From Datura wrightii (taxonomy: Eukaryota; Streptophyta; Magnoliopsida; Solanales; Solanaceae), in contig JASDFA010000010.1 in NCBI GenBank assembly GCA_035772735.1, positions 151,282,501-151,346,500 on the forward strand: DNA of 64,000 nt, given 5' to 3'. Numbering within the stretch: the stretch's first letter is position 1; the number at the start of each line of letters is the position of its first letter. The translations under genes and the position numbers were made by a program. This document shows positions 35,386 to 47,140 of the stretch, one piece after another. The notes under the pieces were generated by a model. The model worked only from the letters and a program-made list of their open reading frames with translations. It did no database searches and was not told the DNA's origin.

Positions 35386-37309
35386 TCTTTTTTTTTTAAT
35401 CAAGTAAATGTATTTCTCATTCATAAACATGGCCAAACTAGCCATATACAAGGACTATACCAAAAGCGAAAGAATCTAAAAACTCCATCCAATCATTTAT
35501 ACAACAAGGAACTTTTAAAGGAGACTATTCCTCAATTGAGAGAAACTAGACTCTACTCCTTTATAAGCTCTCTTGTTTCTCTCTCCAAACTACCCACATT
35601 AACGCAAGTGGAACCACATTCCAAGCCCTTCGTCTTCTCCTCGTTCTTCCAACATCAATTCTTTCACAGTTTTAGGCATTGCCCATCGGGTGCCAAACCA
35701 CTTAAACATATTCCACCATAGTCTCATGATTCACATCCTTACCCGCCTCCTTACACATATAACACCAACTGACACAGACAACCCTCCGCTTTCTAAGATT
35801 TTCTATTGTCAAGATTTCCCTCTAGTGGCTAACCAAGTGGGGGGGAAAACACCTTCGGCACACTTGAAATCCATAAAGTATTGCATGGAAAAACAAGCTC
35901 CTCCCTAACCAAAAGTTTCTCATAAAAAGACTTCACAGAGAACACTCCATTATTTCCCAGGGCCTAACACCAAACATCGAGACTATCAACTGAATTGACT
36001 TGCCTATGAAGTAAGGCTAACAATCTTTGAAACTCGGTTACTTCCCAATCTTGAAATCCCCTTCTAAATCTCAAATCCCAAAAATTATCTGCACCTTGTG
36101 TCCCCCTAATTTGCTGAATTGTTAAGTCTCTTTGGAAAGATATTCTGTACAAACTCTGAAATACATCTTTTATGGTATGGCCCCACACTAGATGTGTCCC
36201 ACCAAAAAATACTCTTCTCTTCTCTCTGACCTTGAATGAGAATTTCCCATAAAGGATCCCATTCCTTCATGATATTCCTCCACAAACCACACCTGAACGA
36301 CAAATTGATATCTCTAGTTCTCCACCCCCTTCTGTAATCCCATACTTATCAACTATCACCCCCTCCACAAAATTTGTACCTCCACGACAAATCTCCACAA
36401 TCATTTGCTCAATAAAGCTTTGTTAAAAACCTCTAGTTTTTAATTCCCAAGCCTCCCCATTTCTTTGGAGATGTAATAGTCTCCCACCGCACCAAGTGAA
36501 ATTTTCTTGCCACATCCCGTAGGAAATTTCTCTGAATACTTTCCAAGATCAAGTTTGCACAACACACCTGGAACTCCTTGCTTTCTCCTTGAATCCATTA
36601 TTTCGTTGGCCACTAAAGCTGCGTCCAAAATCTGTTTGCCTTCCACAAAAGCATTCTGTGAAATAGAAACAATCTCATCCAACACCTTCTTAAGTCTAAT
36701 GGAAAGCACCTTAGAAATAATCTTGTAGATGCTTCCCACTAGACTAATAGGTCTATAGTCCTTCATGCTCGTAGCTCCCTCTCGTTTAGGGATGATTAGT
36801 CTTATCAAAAGAAAAAAGCGCGAAAAAGCTCTAAGGTCTGTTGGGGCTCTAAGCGCAAATAAAGCATGGGTTTTAATGAAAAAGAGGCGCAAAGGGAGAA
36901 AAAATACAAATATATATGTATAGTCCAAGACTAAAAGTTAAAGCATAAATGAGAAATATATGAATAATGAAATTGGAAAGAAAATTACAATAAAGTGAAA
37001 TATTAATTGTTCGGCGTTGTCTCTTCCAAAGAGGCTCCATTGACAAAGAAAAGTATGTCTTAGAACCTTGATGACGACACTGAAGCTTAGATTAAGCGAG
37101 GCAAAGCGCTCAACACACTTTGAGCCTCACTTCAAGGCTTAAGCGCGCCTTTGATAATACTGGGGATGATGACAATGGACAAAGCATTCATACTTTTTCC
37201 AAATTCACCTCTATCTTGGAACACAGCAATAGTGTCCATCAACATCAGTTTTGACCGTATTTCAGCAACATTGAGAAAAAACAAAAGTGAAACCATCAGG
37301 TCCCAGAAT
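35386..37309 (-). mobile_element. 5'-truncated L1-type LINE, internally deleted
   Basis: On the - strand, reverse transcriptase blocks run from about 37309: GEFGKSMNALSIVIIP, then (after a nested MITE) KREGATSMKDYRPISLVGSI, QNAFVEGKQILDAALVANEI and LCKLDLGK. After an internal deletion, remains of the C-terminal zf-RVT region follow (RDLTIQQIRGTQGADNFWDL near 36120). The 3' end is a poly-A, seen as poly-T on the + strand at about 35386-35398. The YADD catalytic block is missing, so it cannot be active. It abuts the FRS6-like copy 2 block. Confidence 0.75.
36799..37163. mobile_element. MITE nested in the LINE (365 bp, MULE-type TSD)
   Basis: It splits the LINE reverse transcriptase exactly at the IIP codons. 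Near-identical 9-bp duplications flank it (GGATGATTA at 36790-36798, GGATGATGA at 37164-37172). The inverted ends share TTATCAAA(A)G and AAGCGCGC-type words. The interior is GC-richer, with repeated AAGCGC motifs. No coding sequence. Confidence 0.65.
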
Positions 37310-40016
37310 TCTGCATTGAGTGTTCTCTGCCAAATATTACAGTGAAACCAAATTGTCATCTACAACAGGAAATCTGTTCAATAAAGCTTCTAATTCTTGG
37401 AGTACAGCCTTGTAATGCTCTTCGGATTGTGCCCCTTCTTCAACAACTCGCATGACACTTTTATGTAGATGATTATACATTCCATGGGATTATTCACATC
37501 ACATGACTAAGGACAGAATCTACTTGAATCTTAGGTTTGTAATCATTATCTCAACGCGATAGGATGTATTGTGATGGGAAATCTTCCCCGAAATTATAAC
37601 TCAGTACATTTAACACATGTCTGCATAAGTAGCTTTTAAAATTAAACAAACTGTAAATACAACATACTTCCACATGAGTCGTCTCATAAAGAACCTCAAA
37701 CTGCCTGATCTCCTTCTCAGTTCCCTCAGATTCTACTCGTCTTTTGACAACAAATGTCATTATCGGCCCATTAATGTTTACTTGTCTTGTGTTAAAGCAA
37801 GAGTACATTTCCTCAACTTCTTTTGGAACTTCTTGAATATTTCCTCTGTGAATATCCGCGAGAGCTGCAGCTCAACTTTGCATTTTGTTTTCAGTTCAAA
37901 GTTGAACTTCTCGACTCCATATCACCCACTGCTTTTTTCAGGTACTTCCTTTGCAGGGCTAGGTCATACTTATCAACAAATTCTTTGAATAAAGTGTGTT
38001 TATGTACATAACCATCAAAAAATGAATCCAAACTCTCATTTTCTTTTATTGGCATGATTCCCATGAAGGAAATATCTTTTAAGTAGACTGGTATCCATTT
38101 TTCACGATCTTCGTACAATGATTGAAGCCATTTATTGTCCTTGAGTCCATGTTGACTTATCATCTGACCCCAAGAACTTTCAAAGTAAGTGATCTTCAAA
38201 GAATTATGAACTGCTTTATACAGTTGCGTCTTGATAGAATCATACCCCTTCAATCCTCCCAACTTCTCAGGAACACGCTGCACGATATATGAAAAACAAT
38301 AACAATGACAAGCTTGAGGGAAACCCTTAGAAACTGCAACTAGCAATGATTTTGACCGATCCATTAGAATAACTTGTGGATGTCTCCCCAACATACATGT
38401 TTGCCGTTATTTCAACATCCAAATAAAGTACTCTACTGAATCATGTCCAAGAAAACCACATCCCAACAAAACAGGTTGTCCATGATTGTTTAATCCAACA
38501 AAAGAAATTAGAGGAATTTCATATTTGTTCCTCAAGTTTGTCATATCAATTGCAACTGCATCAGAGAAGTGGTTGAAAGAAGCCCTAGAACACATTCTCA
38601 GGCATCCTATATCATCAAGATCCATCAGACAAAACAAGTTTGGATTTGTCAACTTCATATAACAAAAATAATTGTACCCCCACTTTAAGCTCCAAATGCT
38701 TTGAGGTATCAACAGGAAGCCTACTATATGTTTCCTCGACTTCTTGAGATCCATTATATGCAGCATCAATAGATGTGCGGTATAACTTAATGGTATGTAC
38801 TTCTGTAACAGGTGTCCTGCTGCTTTTTGGAAGCAAGAATCATTTTCTTGTCGACTTATAGAACCGGATGATCTCTGGGCTTACTGCATGATTATGCTGA
38901 AGCTCAACTTCAACAATTCTCCATCTTTTTGAATCCACAAGCTTAATTACTAGTATTGCAGGACAACCAGTTCTTGTTTCTGGCCTAGGGTGATTTGCTC
39001 CACTTTTCTTCTTGAACCTGGGTTACTGCAGCTAAGTTTCGCCCTATACCTTTCTTTCCTTTTTGATCTAAACCAGGAGTTGCTCACTCTAATACCAAAT
39101 CCTTGTTCCTTTCCATTCATGTTATAAAAATGGGAAAAATACATAGTAGCAAACATGTGCTATATATCTAATATTAGTAGCTATAGTTTAAAATAATTAC
39201 TATTGTAGCTACACTTGGAAAATGATTACTATTTGTAGCATTTCTCTCCCCTCTCCTCTCTCTCCCCCTCTCTCTCCCTCTCCCTCCCCCCTCTCTCTCT
39301 TCAATCACCCAAATCAATTAATTGTAGATCTGAATTTATAGTGATTTTTTTGCTGATGATACAAGTGTATCTCACAATAAAAGTGATAGATACCCCGATA
39401 CAACCTCCAAATGAATGTTGTATCTGAAAATATTTTTGGATTGTATCAGTGTATCCAGTAAATTAGAGAAAGTGTATTCAATAAAAATGAGTACTTTGTT
39501 AATCCCGCTAAACGAATGTTGTATCTGATACAATGCAATTTTCCCTAAAATCAATGTATTTAGCAAAACCAGAACCCGTTGATATAATTAGGTTGAGCGA
39601 ATAGATACAGTGTATCGATATCCAACTAAATTGAGCAAACAGATATGATAAAATTGATGTATCGGTGATACAACGTGAACTTCAGAAGGCTATAGCTAAG
39701 ATACAACATGAATTTCTGAAGGTTGTATCTGAGAGCGCAAATTTCTAAAGAGTTGCTATAAATCGTAATTACGCAAACTATAGTTACTAATGGTAATTAT
39801 GGTATAAACTATTGCTATTTATGAAATTTTCTCTATAAAAATCATATGCTTCATCGAAAGACCCAAATTCCAGACCTAATGTGAGTTGTGGGGACTCTTT
39901 CTTTGAATCCTTTTCATGAATTCATTATCATGTTCCACCACAGAACAGTCTTCTGCATCCTCATATTCTTCACAATCACCAAACACTGGTCCACTGTTAA
40001 GACAAACTACCGCCAT
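37308..40016 (-). pseudogene. FRS6: FRS6-like (FAR1-RELATED SEQUENCE) pseudogene, copy 2
   Basis: Homologous to copy 1 throughout. The ATG at 40016 again follows TTTCAG. Its FAR1 domain is split by a 702-bp MITE (39132-39833). It has its own lesions: an N-terminal frame break near 39890, 1-bp losses near 39018, 38853 and 37905, and indels near 38675 and 38580. By contrast, its frame is intact at four of the five sites where copy 1 is broken. Examples are the stretch RVPEKLGGLKGYDSIKTQL through DMESRSS and the CCIYSLFNFKSYLCRH SWIM block. Both copies therefore descend from an intact parent. No functional protein is expected. It is unclear whether an intact FRS6 remains elsewhere in the genome. 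Confidence 0.87.
39132..39833. mobile_element. MULE-type MITE inserted in the FRS6-like copy 2 FAR1 domain (702 bp)
   Basis: Copy 1 gives the empty site (CATGTTATAAAAATCATATG). Perfect 9-bp duplications TATAAAAAT flank the insert (39123-39131 and 39834-39842). The imperfect inverted ends are GGGAAAAATACATAGTAGCA and, from the right, GAGAAAATTTCATAAATAGC. A C/T-only tract occupies about 39240-39301, and GATACAA words recur through the middle. No transposase. Confidence 0.9.
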
Positions 40017-40397
40017 CTGAAACATGGAATTGAAACCAGCATGGGGATGATTTGACAAGTAGACAAAGTAAATGCTTTATTTCTGAATCAGTTGCAACCT
40101 TCTTTTAAATAGTCCATTTTGGAAGGAGGGGAAGTTTCAAATATAGTAAATATATCCAAAAAAAGGAAAAACTTTAAGTGCGTGCTTTAGAGTTCATGAT
40201 AGATCACTTGGTGGCTTCAACCCTTCAAAGAACTCAATAGATTGAGTTCAAAATGACATGGTATTGGGATTTGAAAAGGAGGTCAGAGTTTAACGGGTTT
40301 CATCAAAATCAAGATAACATTGGCAAGTAGTAAAACAAAGAAAAAAGTAAAATTGCAAGAATGATGGGAAGGAGGACTTTCTTACAACAACAATTTG

Positions 40398-41728
40398 GAA
40401 GCTGGAGGTGTACTTGTCGCATACATTAGGCCGATTAAGGACATGTACGATGGATTCAAGACCCCGTGAGGACATTGGGAGGAGAAGGAGACTCGAAACA
40501 CTTTCCAATCGTGATGAGATTGCACTAGGATCATCTCTTAATCTGTTTTTATTTGTCTTGATGATGGATGAACTGACGCGACATATCCAAGAGGAGGTGT
40601 CATGGTGTTTGCTATTTGCAGATGCTATAGCATTGATTGATAGCCACGTGGCAGAGTTAACGATAAGCTGGAGGTTTGGAGAAGGATCTTGGAGTCTAAA
40701 GGGTTCACGTTTAGTCTTAACCAAAGCTTAAACAAAGTACTTGAAGTGCAAGTTCAGTGGCGTAACTCATAAGATAGATGTGGAAGTGAAGATTAATACA
40801 CAAGTCATCTCCAAAAGAGAAAGTCTCAAGTATCTTGGGTCAATAATTCAAGGAAATAGGGAGATTGATGATGATGTTATACATCATTTTGGAGCGGGGT
40901 GGATGAAATGAAGGCTCGCATCCGGTGTCTTGTGTGATAAGAATGTCCCACCAAGACTTTAAAGTATGTTTTATAAAGTGGTTGTTACAACAACTATGTT
41001 CTAGGGGCAGACTATTGGCCGGTCAAGAACTCATACGTCCAGAAGATGAAAATAGCAAATGAGAATGTTGAGATGGATGTGTGGGCATACTACGAGAGAT
41101 AGGATTATAAATGAAGATATTTGAGACAAGATGGGAGTAGTCTCCATGATGGACAAGATGAGAGAAACGGGGTTGAGATGGTTCGTGCATGTGAGGAGGA
41201 GATGCACAAATGCGCTAGTAAGGAGGTGTGAAGGGTTGATTATGGTGGGTCTGAGGAGAGGTAAATGTAGGGTAGGCCGAAGCAGTATAAGGGAGAGATG
41301 ATTAGACAAGAAATGGCATACCCGCAGCTTATCGAGTACATGACCCTAGATAGAAGGATATGGAGGTCGAGAATTAGGGCAAAAGATTAGTAATAAGTAG
41401 TCGAACGTTGTCTAATTTTTCTTATCAGTATTATTATTATCATTACACTTCTATTATTGTATTCTTCGATTTTTTTATTACAAGTTATTTCCTCTGCTTC
41501 GATTATCGTATTGTTTGTTCTTGCCACTCTTCTTTTCTCTAGTATTTTCGATATGGCTTCTTCACTACTGCATTTCCTTTTCTAACCTATTTTGAAATGC
41601 TTTACTTGAGTCAAGGTCTATAGCAAACAAGTTCTCTACCTTCACAAGGTAGGGGTAAGGTCTCGTACACACCACCCTCCCTATGACCACACTTGTAGGA
41701 TTTCACGGGTATATTATTGTTGTTGTAG
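40398..41728 (+). mobile_element. RTE-type LINE fragment inserted in duplication unit 2
   Basis: Copy 1 (near 32045-32100) is the empty site; the short duplication AACAATTT/AAGAATTT flanks the insert. On the + strand the reverse transcriptase palm reads LFLFVLMMDELTRHIQEEVS and LLFADAIALID. Downstream are KYLGSIIQGN (from about 40830), then decayed RWMCGH- and RRCEGL-like blocks with stops. The second catalytic aspartate of the usual FADD motif is replaced by alanine. The 3' tail carries the GGTAGGGGTAAGGTCTCGTA block and ends in a (TTG)n-like tract, typical of Solanaceae RTE elements. Confidence 0.82.
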
Positions 41729-42730
41729 TTGTAGTAAGAATTTCCTCTACATATGACACACAACAGCCAGTTACATTATTTGCATCCTTCTTTAGCAAAC
41801 AAATTATTTCAACTTATCCAAGCATGTGTACAATGACAACAATATGCCCCAAAATACATGCATGATGCATATGCACAGAGAACAGGAAAAGAAAACAGTC
41901 TTTCCACATCTCCCAGGAAACTCTAGGAAAATCTATATTTGCACGCAAAGACATCATTATATTTTTAGACTATTTGAAATATAGTATAATCAAAAACATT
42001 TTCCACTTCCTCCAGGGTATGATCTTATTATTTGAACCAAATGCATAGGTGTTACGTATACTTTATTTTGCAAGAAATCCATCCATCCTGCCGGCATAAG
42101 CCGGTACATAAATATAAGTTAATTCGGAAAAAGCATGACGAAAAAGATGAGAATTAGCAAATCACAAATGTTTAAGGCAATAAATAGAGCGACCAATAAA
42201 ACCTCAATTCACTATGCACTCATCAGAAATATGCTCGACAAGATGTCAGATTGCAACTTGAGGGCCTGAGTCTAGCTAATAATGTTTCCTAGCATAAGAT
42301 AAAAGTTATGCAGAATTAAAAGACTAAATTATGGTCTTGTAGAACATGTGAATACAACCAGGAAGTTCACATGCAAAAAAGCTGGTAAAAAAGAAAAGAA
42401 AATCCATGTCCATGTATTCATGCATGTTATGGACCAACAAGAGATGGCATGTATAGATACACCAAAAAACACAATACGACATGAATTAACTTAACTCCTT
42501 CAACTATTCCACCTTTCAAAATGTATTAGAGACGAGGCTAGACCATTTAAAGAGTCAAACCATTTCACGGCTCAAATGTATGCAACCTTTGGAACCTTGG
42601 ACCTTATCCTGTGTTCTATAATAATTTTGATACCAACATCTTATTACCCTTGGAAACCCCAAATTTTGGCATGAAATTCAGAAGCATATTCTTTTTCTAA
42701 CAGGATATGTGATATTTTATCTAGTGTTTT
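41729..42730. other. Duplicated non-coding flank (unit 2)
   Basis: Counterpart of 32085-33060, non-coding, with small indels. Probably the 5' UTR intron region of the FRS6-like copy 2. Confidence 0.6.
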
Positions 42731-43105
42731 AAGCTTCTTTTTTTTTTTTTTTTTTGGAAGTTATATATCTTACCCTCTCTGTCTCCTTCCCCAACTATGG
42801 AAGTTCATAAAATGAATAAAAGCAGGTCCACAGAAAGATTTGATTGCCCAAGAAAATTGTAACAATCCACAAACACAATCATCTTAACACTAAATATACC
42901 AGTTTCAGATTCATCATAGTTTTTAGCTTTTTTTTTTTTGGAAGTTATAATCTTACCCTCTCTGTCTCCTTTCCCAACTATGGAAGTTTATAAAATGAAT
43001 AAAAGCAGGTCCACAGAAAGATTTGAGAGCCCAAGAAAAGTTCCAACAATACACAAACACAATCATCTTAACACTACAAATACCAGTTTCAGATTCTTCA
43101 TCAAC
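42731..43105. repeat. Tandem duplication, about 190 bp per unit
   Basis: Units at about 42731-42924 and 42925-43105 share a poly-T, CTTACCCTCTCTGTCTCCTT, then TGAATAAAAGCAGGTCCACA and ACACAATCATCTTAACACTA. They differ by small indels and the poly-T length. Confidence 0.88.
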
Positions 43106-44440
43106 TATGACCGAGTGCAAGATAGAAAAGCCGTAAGATTCTCATTGATTTTGTCATTAGATTTGTCATTTTGAAACTAAAACGAGAGGCGCTACCATCT
43201 TAACCTGAGAAGACATATCTCCATGTCACAAAAAAACACTACACTATAAAATCTTACATATGAGTCAACTATTTTTTGCACGGGTATGGGTGCAGAAAAC
43301 AAGCGTGACCAATCTGATACTCATAAAGTAGTAGTGAAAATAGAAACATGTGAGCTGGAGACAAGAATGGTCTAAACCAATCAGAGTAGCGTGAAAAAGA
43401 GAAGCAGAGGTGCTTTTGGCACTAAAGAAAATGATATTTGAGGTACAAGAGCCAACTTGTTCATCCTGATCTTCGAAAAGTAACACTACATTGCAGCAGC
43501 TAACACCGAACAAACATGACATAGTACCTTTTGCAATAGAAGCCTGAAAATCTTCCAATGAGATCAGTCAGCGTTCTGGGATCCACTTTTCCTTTCTCTC
43601 TTTTTTCATATGACAAAGAAAGACCATGTACTTCATATTTTCATGTAAATTAGCAGCTGATCAATGGGTTTTCCTTAATCACATTGATAGTAAGCATACC
43701 CCCTCCCTTCCCCCATCACCCAATTAACACTCGCCTCAACCCCAAACTGCTCCGTTTCCACCCTCCAAAATAAAAGATATGCTAAAAGACACTTCACTTA
43801 GAAGAGTCCCTTCTTGTAAAAATCATACATCAACGAAAAAAAACGGCAAAGCTCATAAGGAGAATAACCCAAGTTTGGTTTCCATAGCTCAATAATAGTT
43901 GAATTGGGTTAATTGATGAAGTATTTAAAATCATATTGTATATAATTATGCCCCTTGTTTTCAAGAAAAGGAGTAGAGATCAGGTGACATTCTACACAGG
44001 TCAATCGAATAGAAACAAAAGGTGAATTAACAATAACTGAACATAAACTTACCGAGTTATTAAAGGAGGGTGTGCAAATGCAAGCTATTTATTACATCAA
44101 CAACAGAAAAGCTCCAGTTCAAAAATTTCAGACAATGTCCATTTTGATGAATTCTTATTGATTCTCAGAAATTTCAGCAATTTAGAGTTTAAGTGTTTAA
44201 AAAGGAACAAAATGAAAACCAAACTTTAGCTAACCATATCAAACTTACAATTTCAAGGAAATAAAGTACACCACAAAAAATAAGTATATGATCAGCCGGA
44301 TAATAAAAAGAAGAAAAGGTTGCACCTTTAGAGAAACCCCGACATCACTCAATTTTCCCAATCCAGGGCAAAGCATTTCAACCAAAATCCTCATCAGTTC
44401 ATCTTCAAGTGGATATTTTTAGCTCAGCTGTTCACCATAA
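43106..44440. other. Unique non-coding stretch
   Basis: No recognisable element or reliable gene. A C-rich block at 43700-43755 and several open frames without codon or family support are present. It may be intronic for the former FRS6-like gene. Confidence 0.5.
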
Positions 44441-44700
44441 ACTTATCACTCTCCAACCACGCTAGTAACAAAAATCACGCGCCGGCGAACGAGCGGCGAG
44501 GATGGTGGTGGAGAACGGTGGACGACGGAGGTGGAATGGCTGTTTTTGTACGCCGGCAAGCAGCTGTGATCGAGCGAACCAAAATCCAGTAAGGGCTTGG
44601 AATTTGGGAAAATGAATATTTGCAGCTACATCCTTGGAATATTGTCTATACTGCATTAATGACCTCGAAGCATTTCAATTTCTCCAATCAATGCCCTTTA
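44440..44700 (-). promoter_or_regulatory. Possible first exon/promoter of the former FRS6-like gene (GC-richer island)
   Basis: A conspicuous GC-richer island (GCGCCGGCGAACGAGCGGCG at about 44479) lies in AT-rich DNA. On the - strand it looks like a plant 5' UTR, rich in CACC/CCGCC and followed by potential intron sequence. It lies upstream of copy 2 in the right orientation. No transcript evidence; a separate small gene is possible. Confidence 0.3.
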
Positions 44701-46237
44701 AAGAAAAACTTACTTCTCGACAAATATAGACCCATTTGATCGAGATCAAATTATGATTTAAAATTATATAAGATGAAATTAAAATTTTATTTAGATATGT
44801 GATTTGAAATTTTTGAATTATATTTTTTTTTTCTCATGAACATAAGAATTCAATAAGTTGTAAAAACTATTAAATTTTTTTTAATTTTTATACAATCTTA
44901 TCAAATAAATAAAAATCCATAACAAAGTATAGACAGCTTTTCCACGCAGAAGATAAAAATCAAAATCAAAACTAGTTTGCAAAATCTTAAGCAAATGTCA
45001 CCTATATTTTTAGTTCTTGTTACTTTTAGTCTAAGAAGTAAATAATATGTAAATTAACTTAAAGTAACATTATAGCGAGCCTCGTGCGTTTAAGAAACTT
45101 GAAACATGCATAAACATAATAATTTTTTTATCCTTTTACAATTTAAATTTTAAAAAATAATATTTTTATATATAAAAAAATATTAATAAAAAATTAAAAA
45201 ATCATTTCTCCTAACATTAATATGAACGGCACAATAACAAAAAATAAATAAATCAAAGAACGGAGGATGAACCTACAGAAAGTTTATTATAAAAGCCTAC
45301 ATAAAAACTATTGTTATAACCACAAATCGTCCCAAAGACAAGTTTTGAGTATAAAGTTTTAATAATTTTTTAATTTTTAAAGTAAAAAAATTTTAAATTG
45401 ATAAAATTTCAAAATGAATATCGTACAAGTAAAATCAACAAATAAAAACTAGTATTATAAGATGTGATTTTATAATAACCCTGTAATTCCATAAAGTGGG
45501 ATCTGAAGATGATAGAATGTACCCAGACCTTACTCCATCTCGAAGATGAAGAGATCGTTTCTGATAGACCCTCAACTTAGTGATATGTTCGAAACAGATT
45601 CGTAGTTCTTGACTTGACTTGGTCTTGTTATAACTAACTTCGAGGATATGATTTTTAATAAATAATAATAATACGATAAAGATTTTAAATGATTGTATAA
45701 TTTAATTTAAACAAATGAAGAAGAGAAGGGCGAAAGGGAACACGTAGTAATGCAACCAAAAAATAAGATGTGAAAATCACTATATACATTTGTGCTAAAG
45801 ACCAATGAAATTACCAAGAAAATAATAGATTTTTAAAAATTTCATTAAATAACTATCACCTTTATAATACACACAAAATTAACTTATGGAGAGTTAAGAG
45901 ATTCTAGCATAAAATGATTAAGGGTGCTTAATAATACAGTACAAAAATGAACTTATGGAAAGTTAGAGATTCTAGCATAAAATGATCAAGGAGGAAAATA
46001 TATTTTGGTTTTTTCATGTTTAATTGATAAAAAAATTGAAAAATATTTTTTCAATTAAGTTGCTTAAAAGTAAGTAAAATAACGTCTTTAAAGAAAGTAG
46101 GGAAAACAAATTTTACAAATGACATTGCACATTGATCGTGTCCTTCTCACCTCTAATACGCCTCACCTTCACCCTATCCCCATAGCTCTCATCCCCACCG
46201 CCAAACCCCTGCCTCTCATAATATTTGTCAAAATTAT
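44701..46237. other. AT-rich spacer with a fragment of an RTE-like 3' tail
   Basis: At about 45483-45625, in inverse orientation, is a block (GTACCCAGACCTTACTCCAT and TGATAGACCCTCAACTTAG) related to the RTE/SINE tail at 41620-41700. The rest is AT-rich. A C-rich stretch at 46146-46210 is partly complementary to 46385-46470 inside the next MITE. Confidence 0.5.
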
Positions 46238-46630
46238 GGGTGTGTTTGTATGAAGAAAATGTTTTCTCTGAAAAAGTTTCAAGACAAATATGTGAGTTTC
46301 TTACTTATTTTCTTGTATTCATTAGGTAAGCAAAAAAATATTATTTTAAAAGTATTTGTATATATATAATTTAGACAAATACTATAGAAGGTGACGGCGG
46401 GGAGGTAAGAGCGTGGGACGGTGAGAATGAAAACTATGAGATAGGGTGAAGATGAGGTGTGGTGGAGGGTGTAGGGGATATAATTAATATCCCATGTATT
46501 AGTGCAACTTGTTTTTTTGCCTTTTATTAGGATAGTCATTTCCTTATTTTTAAGAAACTTGTTTTAGTAGAGAAAATATTTGACCAACCGAATATGAGAA
46601 GATTGAAAAACATTCTAACCGAACACACTC
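46238..46630. mobile_element. MITE with GTGTGTT ends (393 bp)
   Basis: The left end GGGTGTGTTTGTATGAAG and the right end (other strand) GAGTGTGTTCGGTTAGAATG are inverted repeats. Both are followed by an AAAATGTTTTC/AATGTTTTTC block. A 3-bp TAT flanks both sides, but this is weak in AT-rich DNA, so the superfamily stays open. No coding sequence. Confidence 0.55.
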
Positions 46631-46716
46631 TATATATAAATAATTTTAATTAAATTAATTGATTTATTTATTTTTCTAGAAAATATTTTCGTTTCTAAAA
46701 GTAAAAACTAGAAATC

Positions 46717-46953
46717 TGTTATAAACATATTTGTGTTGTAGTGAATGTCTATAAAGGTATTTGTATTGTACTAGATATATGTGTTTATATCATTGTGAAA
46801 GTCTATCTTTTGGAGAAAAGTTAGGAGAAATTATCCCTATAAATAGAGGGGTTCTCCTTCATTGTATTTAATCCCATCAAGAGAAATAAAAACTTCTCTC
46901 TTTCTCTCTTCCTCTATACAATATTCTTGTTATTTCTTTATTATTTCATAACA
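46717..46953 (+). repeat. 5' LTR of the copia element
   Basis: TG...CA-bounded, 237 bp, with TATA box TATAAATA at 46838-46845 and a CT-rich leader downstream. Confidence 0.93.
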
Positions 46954-47140
46954 CGTTATCAGCACGAGTCTCTGCCTTGAGCACTCGCTTTGAAAGATCT
47001 GAGGTAAGAAAAATCAAAGTTTTCTTAGAAAGATGAAGGTTAGTATTTCTTGATATTTATGTATTTACTAATAACAATATCGATTTTGTATATGAACTTG
47101 AGGACGACTTATTGATTCACTTGGCAATTCATGCCTCATA

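Larger units (their letters stand above)
37308..42760. repeat. Segmental duplication unit 2, enlarged by two insertions
   Basis: Collinear with 29676-33083 but longer because of the MULE MITE (39132-39833) and the RTE LINE (about 40398-41728). Homology ends at the poly-T near 42735-42760. The sequence beyond it is unique to this copy and probably shows the original upstream region of the FRS6-like gene. Confidence 0.85.

Noticed and set aside
43265..43558. 97-codon open frame on the - strand
   Set aside because: No recognised domain, no splice or promoter context, biased composition; likely chance.
44462..44656. 64-codon open frame on the - strand as a small gene
   Set aside because: Could be real, but composition fits a UTR/first exon and I recognise no domain; kept only as a possible promoter/first exon.
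45060..45110. Degenerate Helitron 3' hairpin (GCGAGCCTCGTGCG)
   Set aside because: No CTRR^T follows at the expected distance; could be chance.
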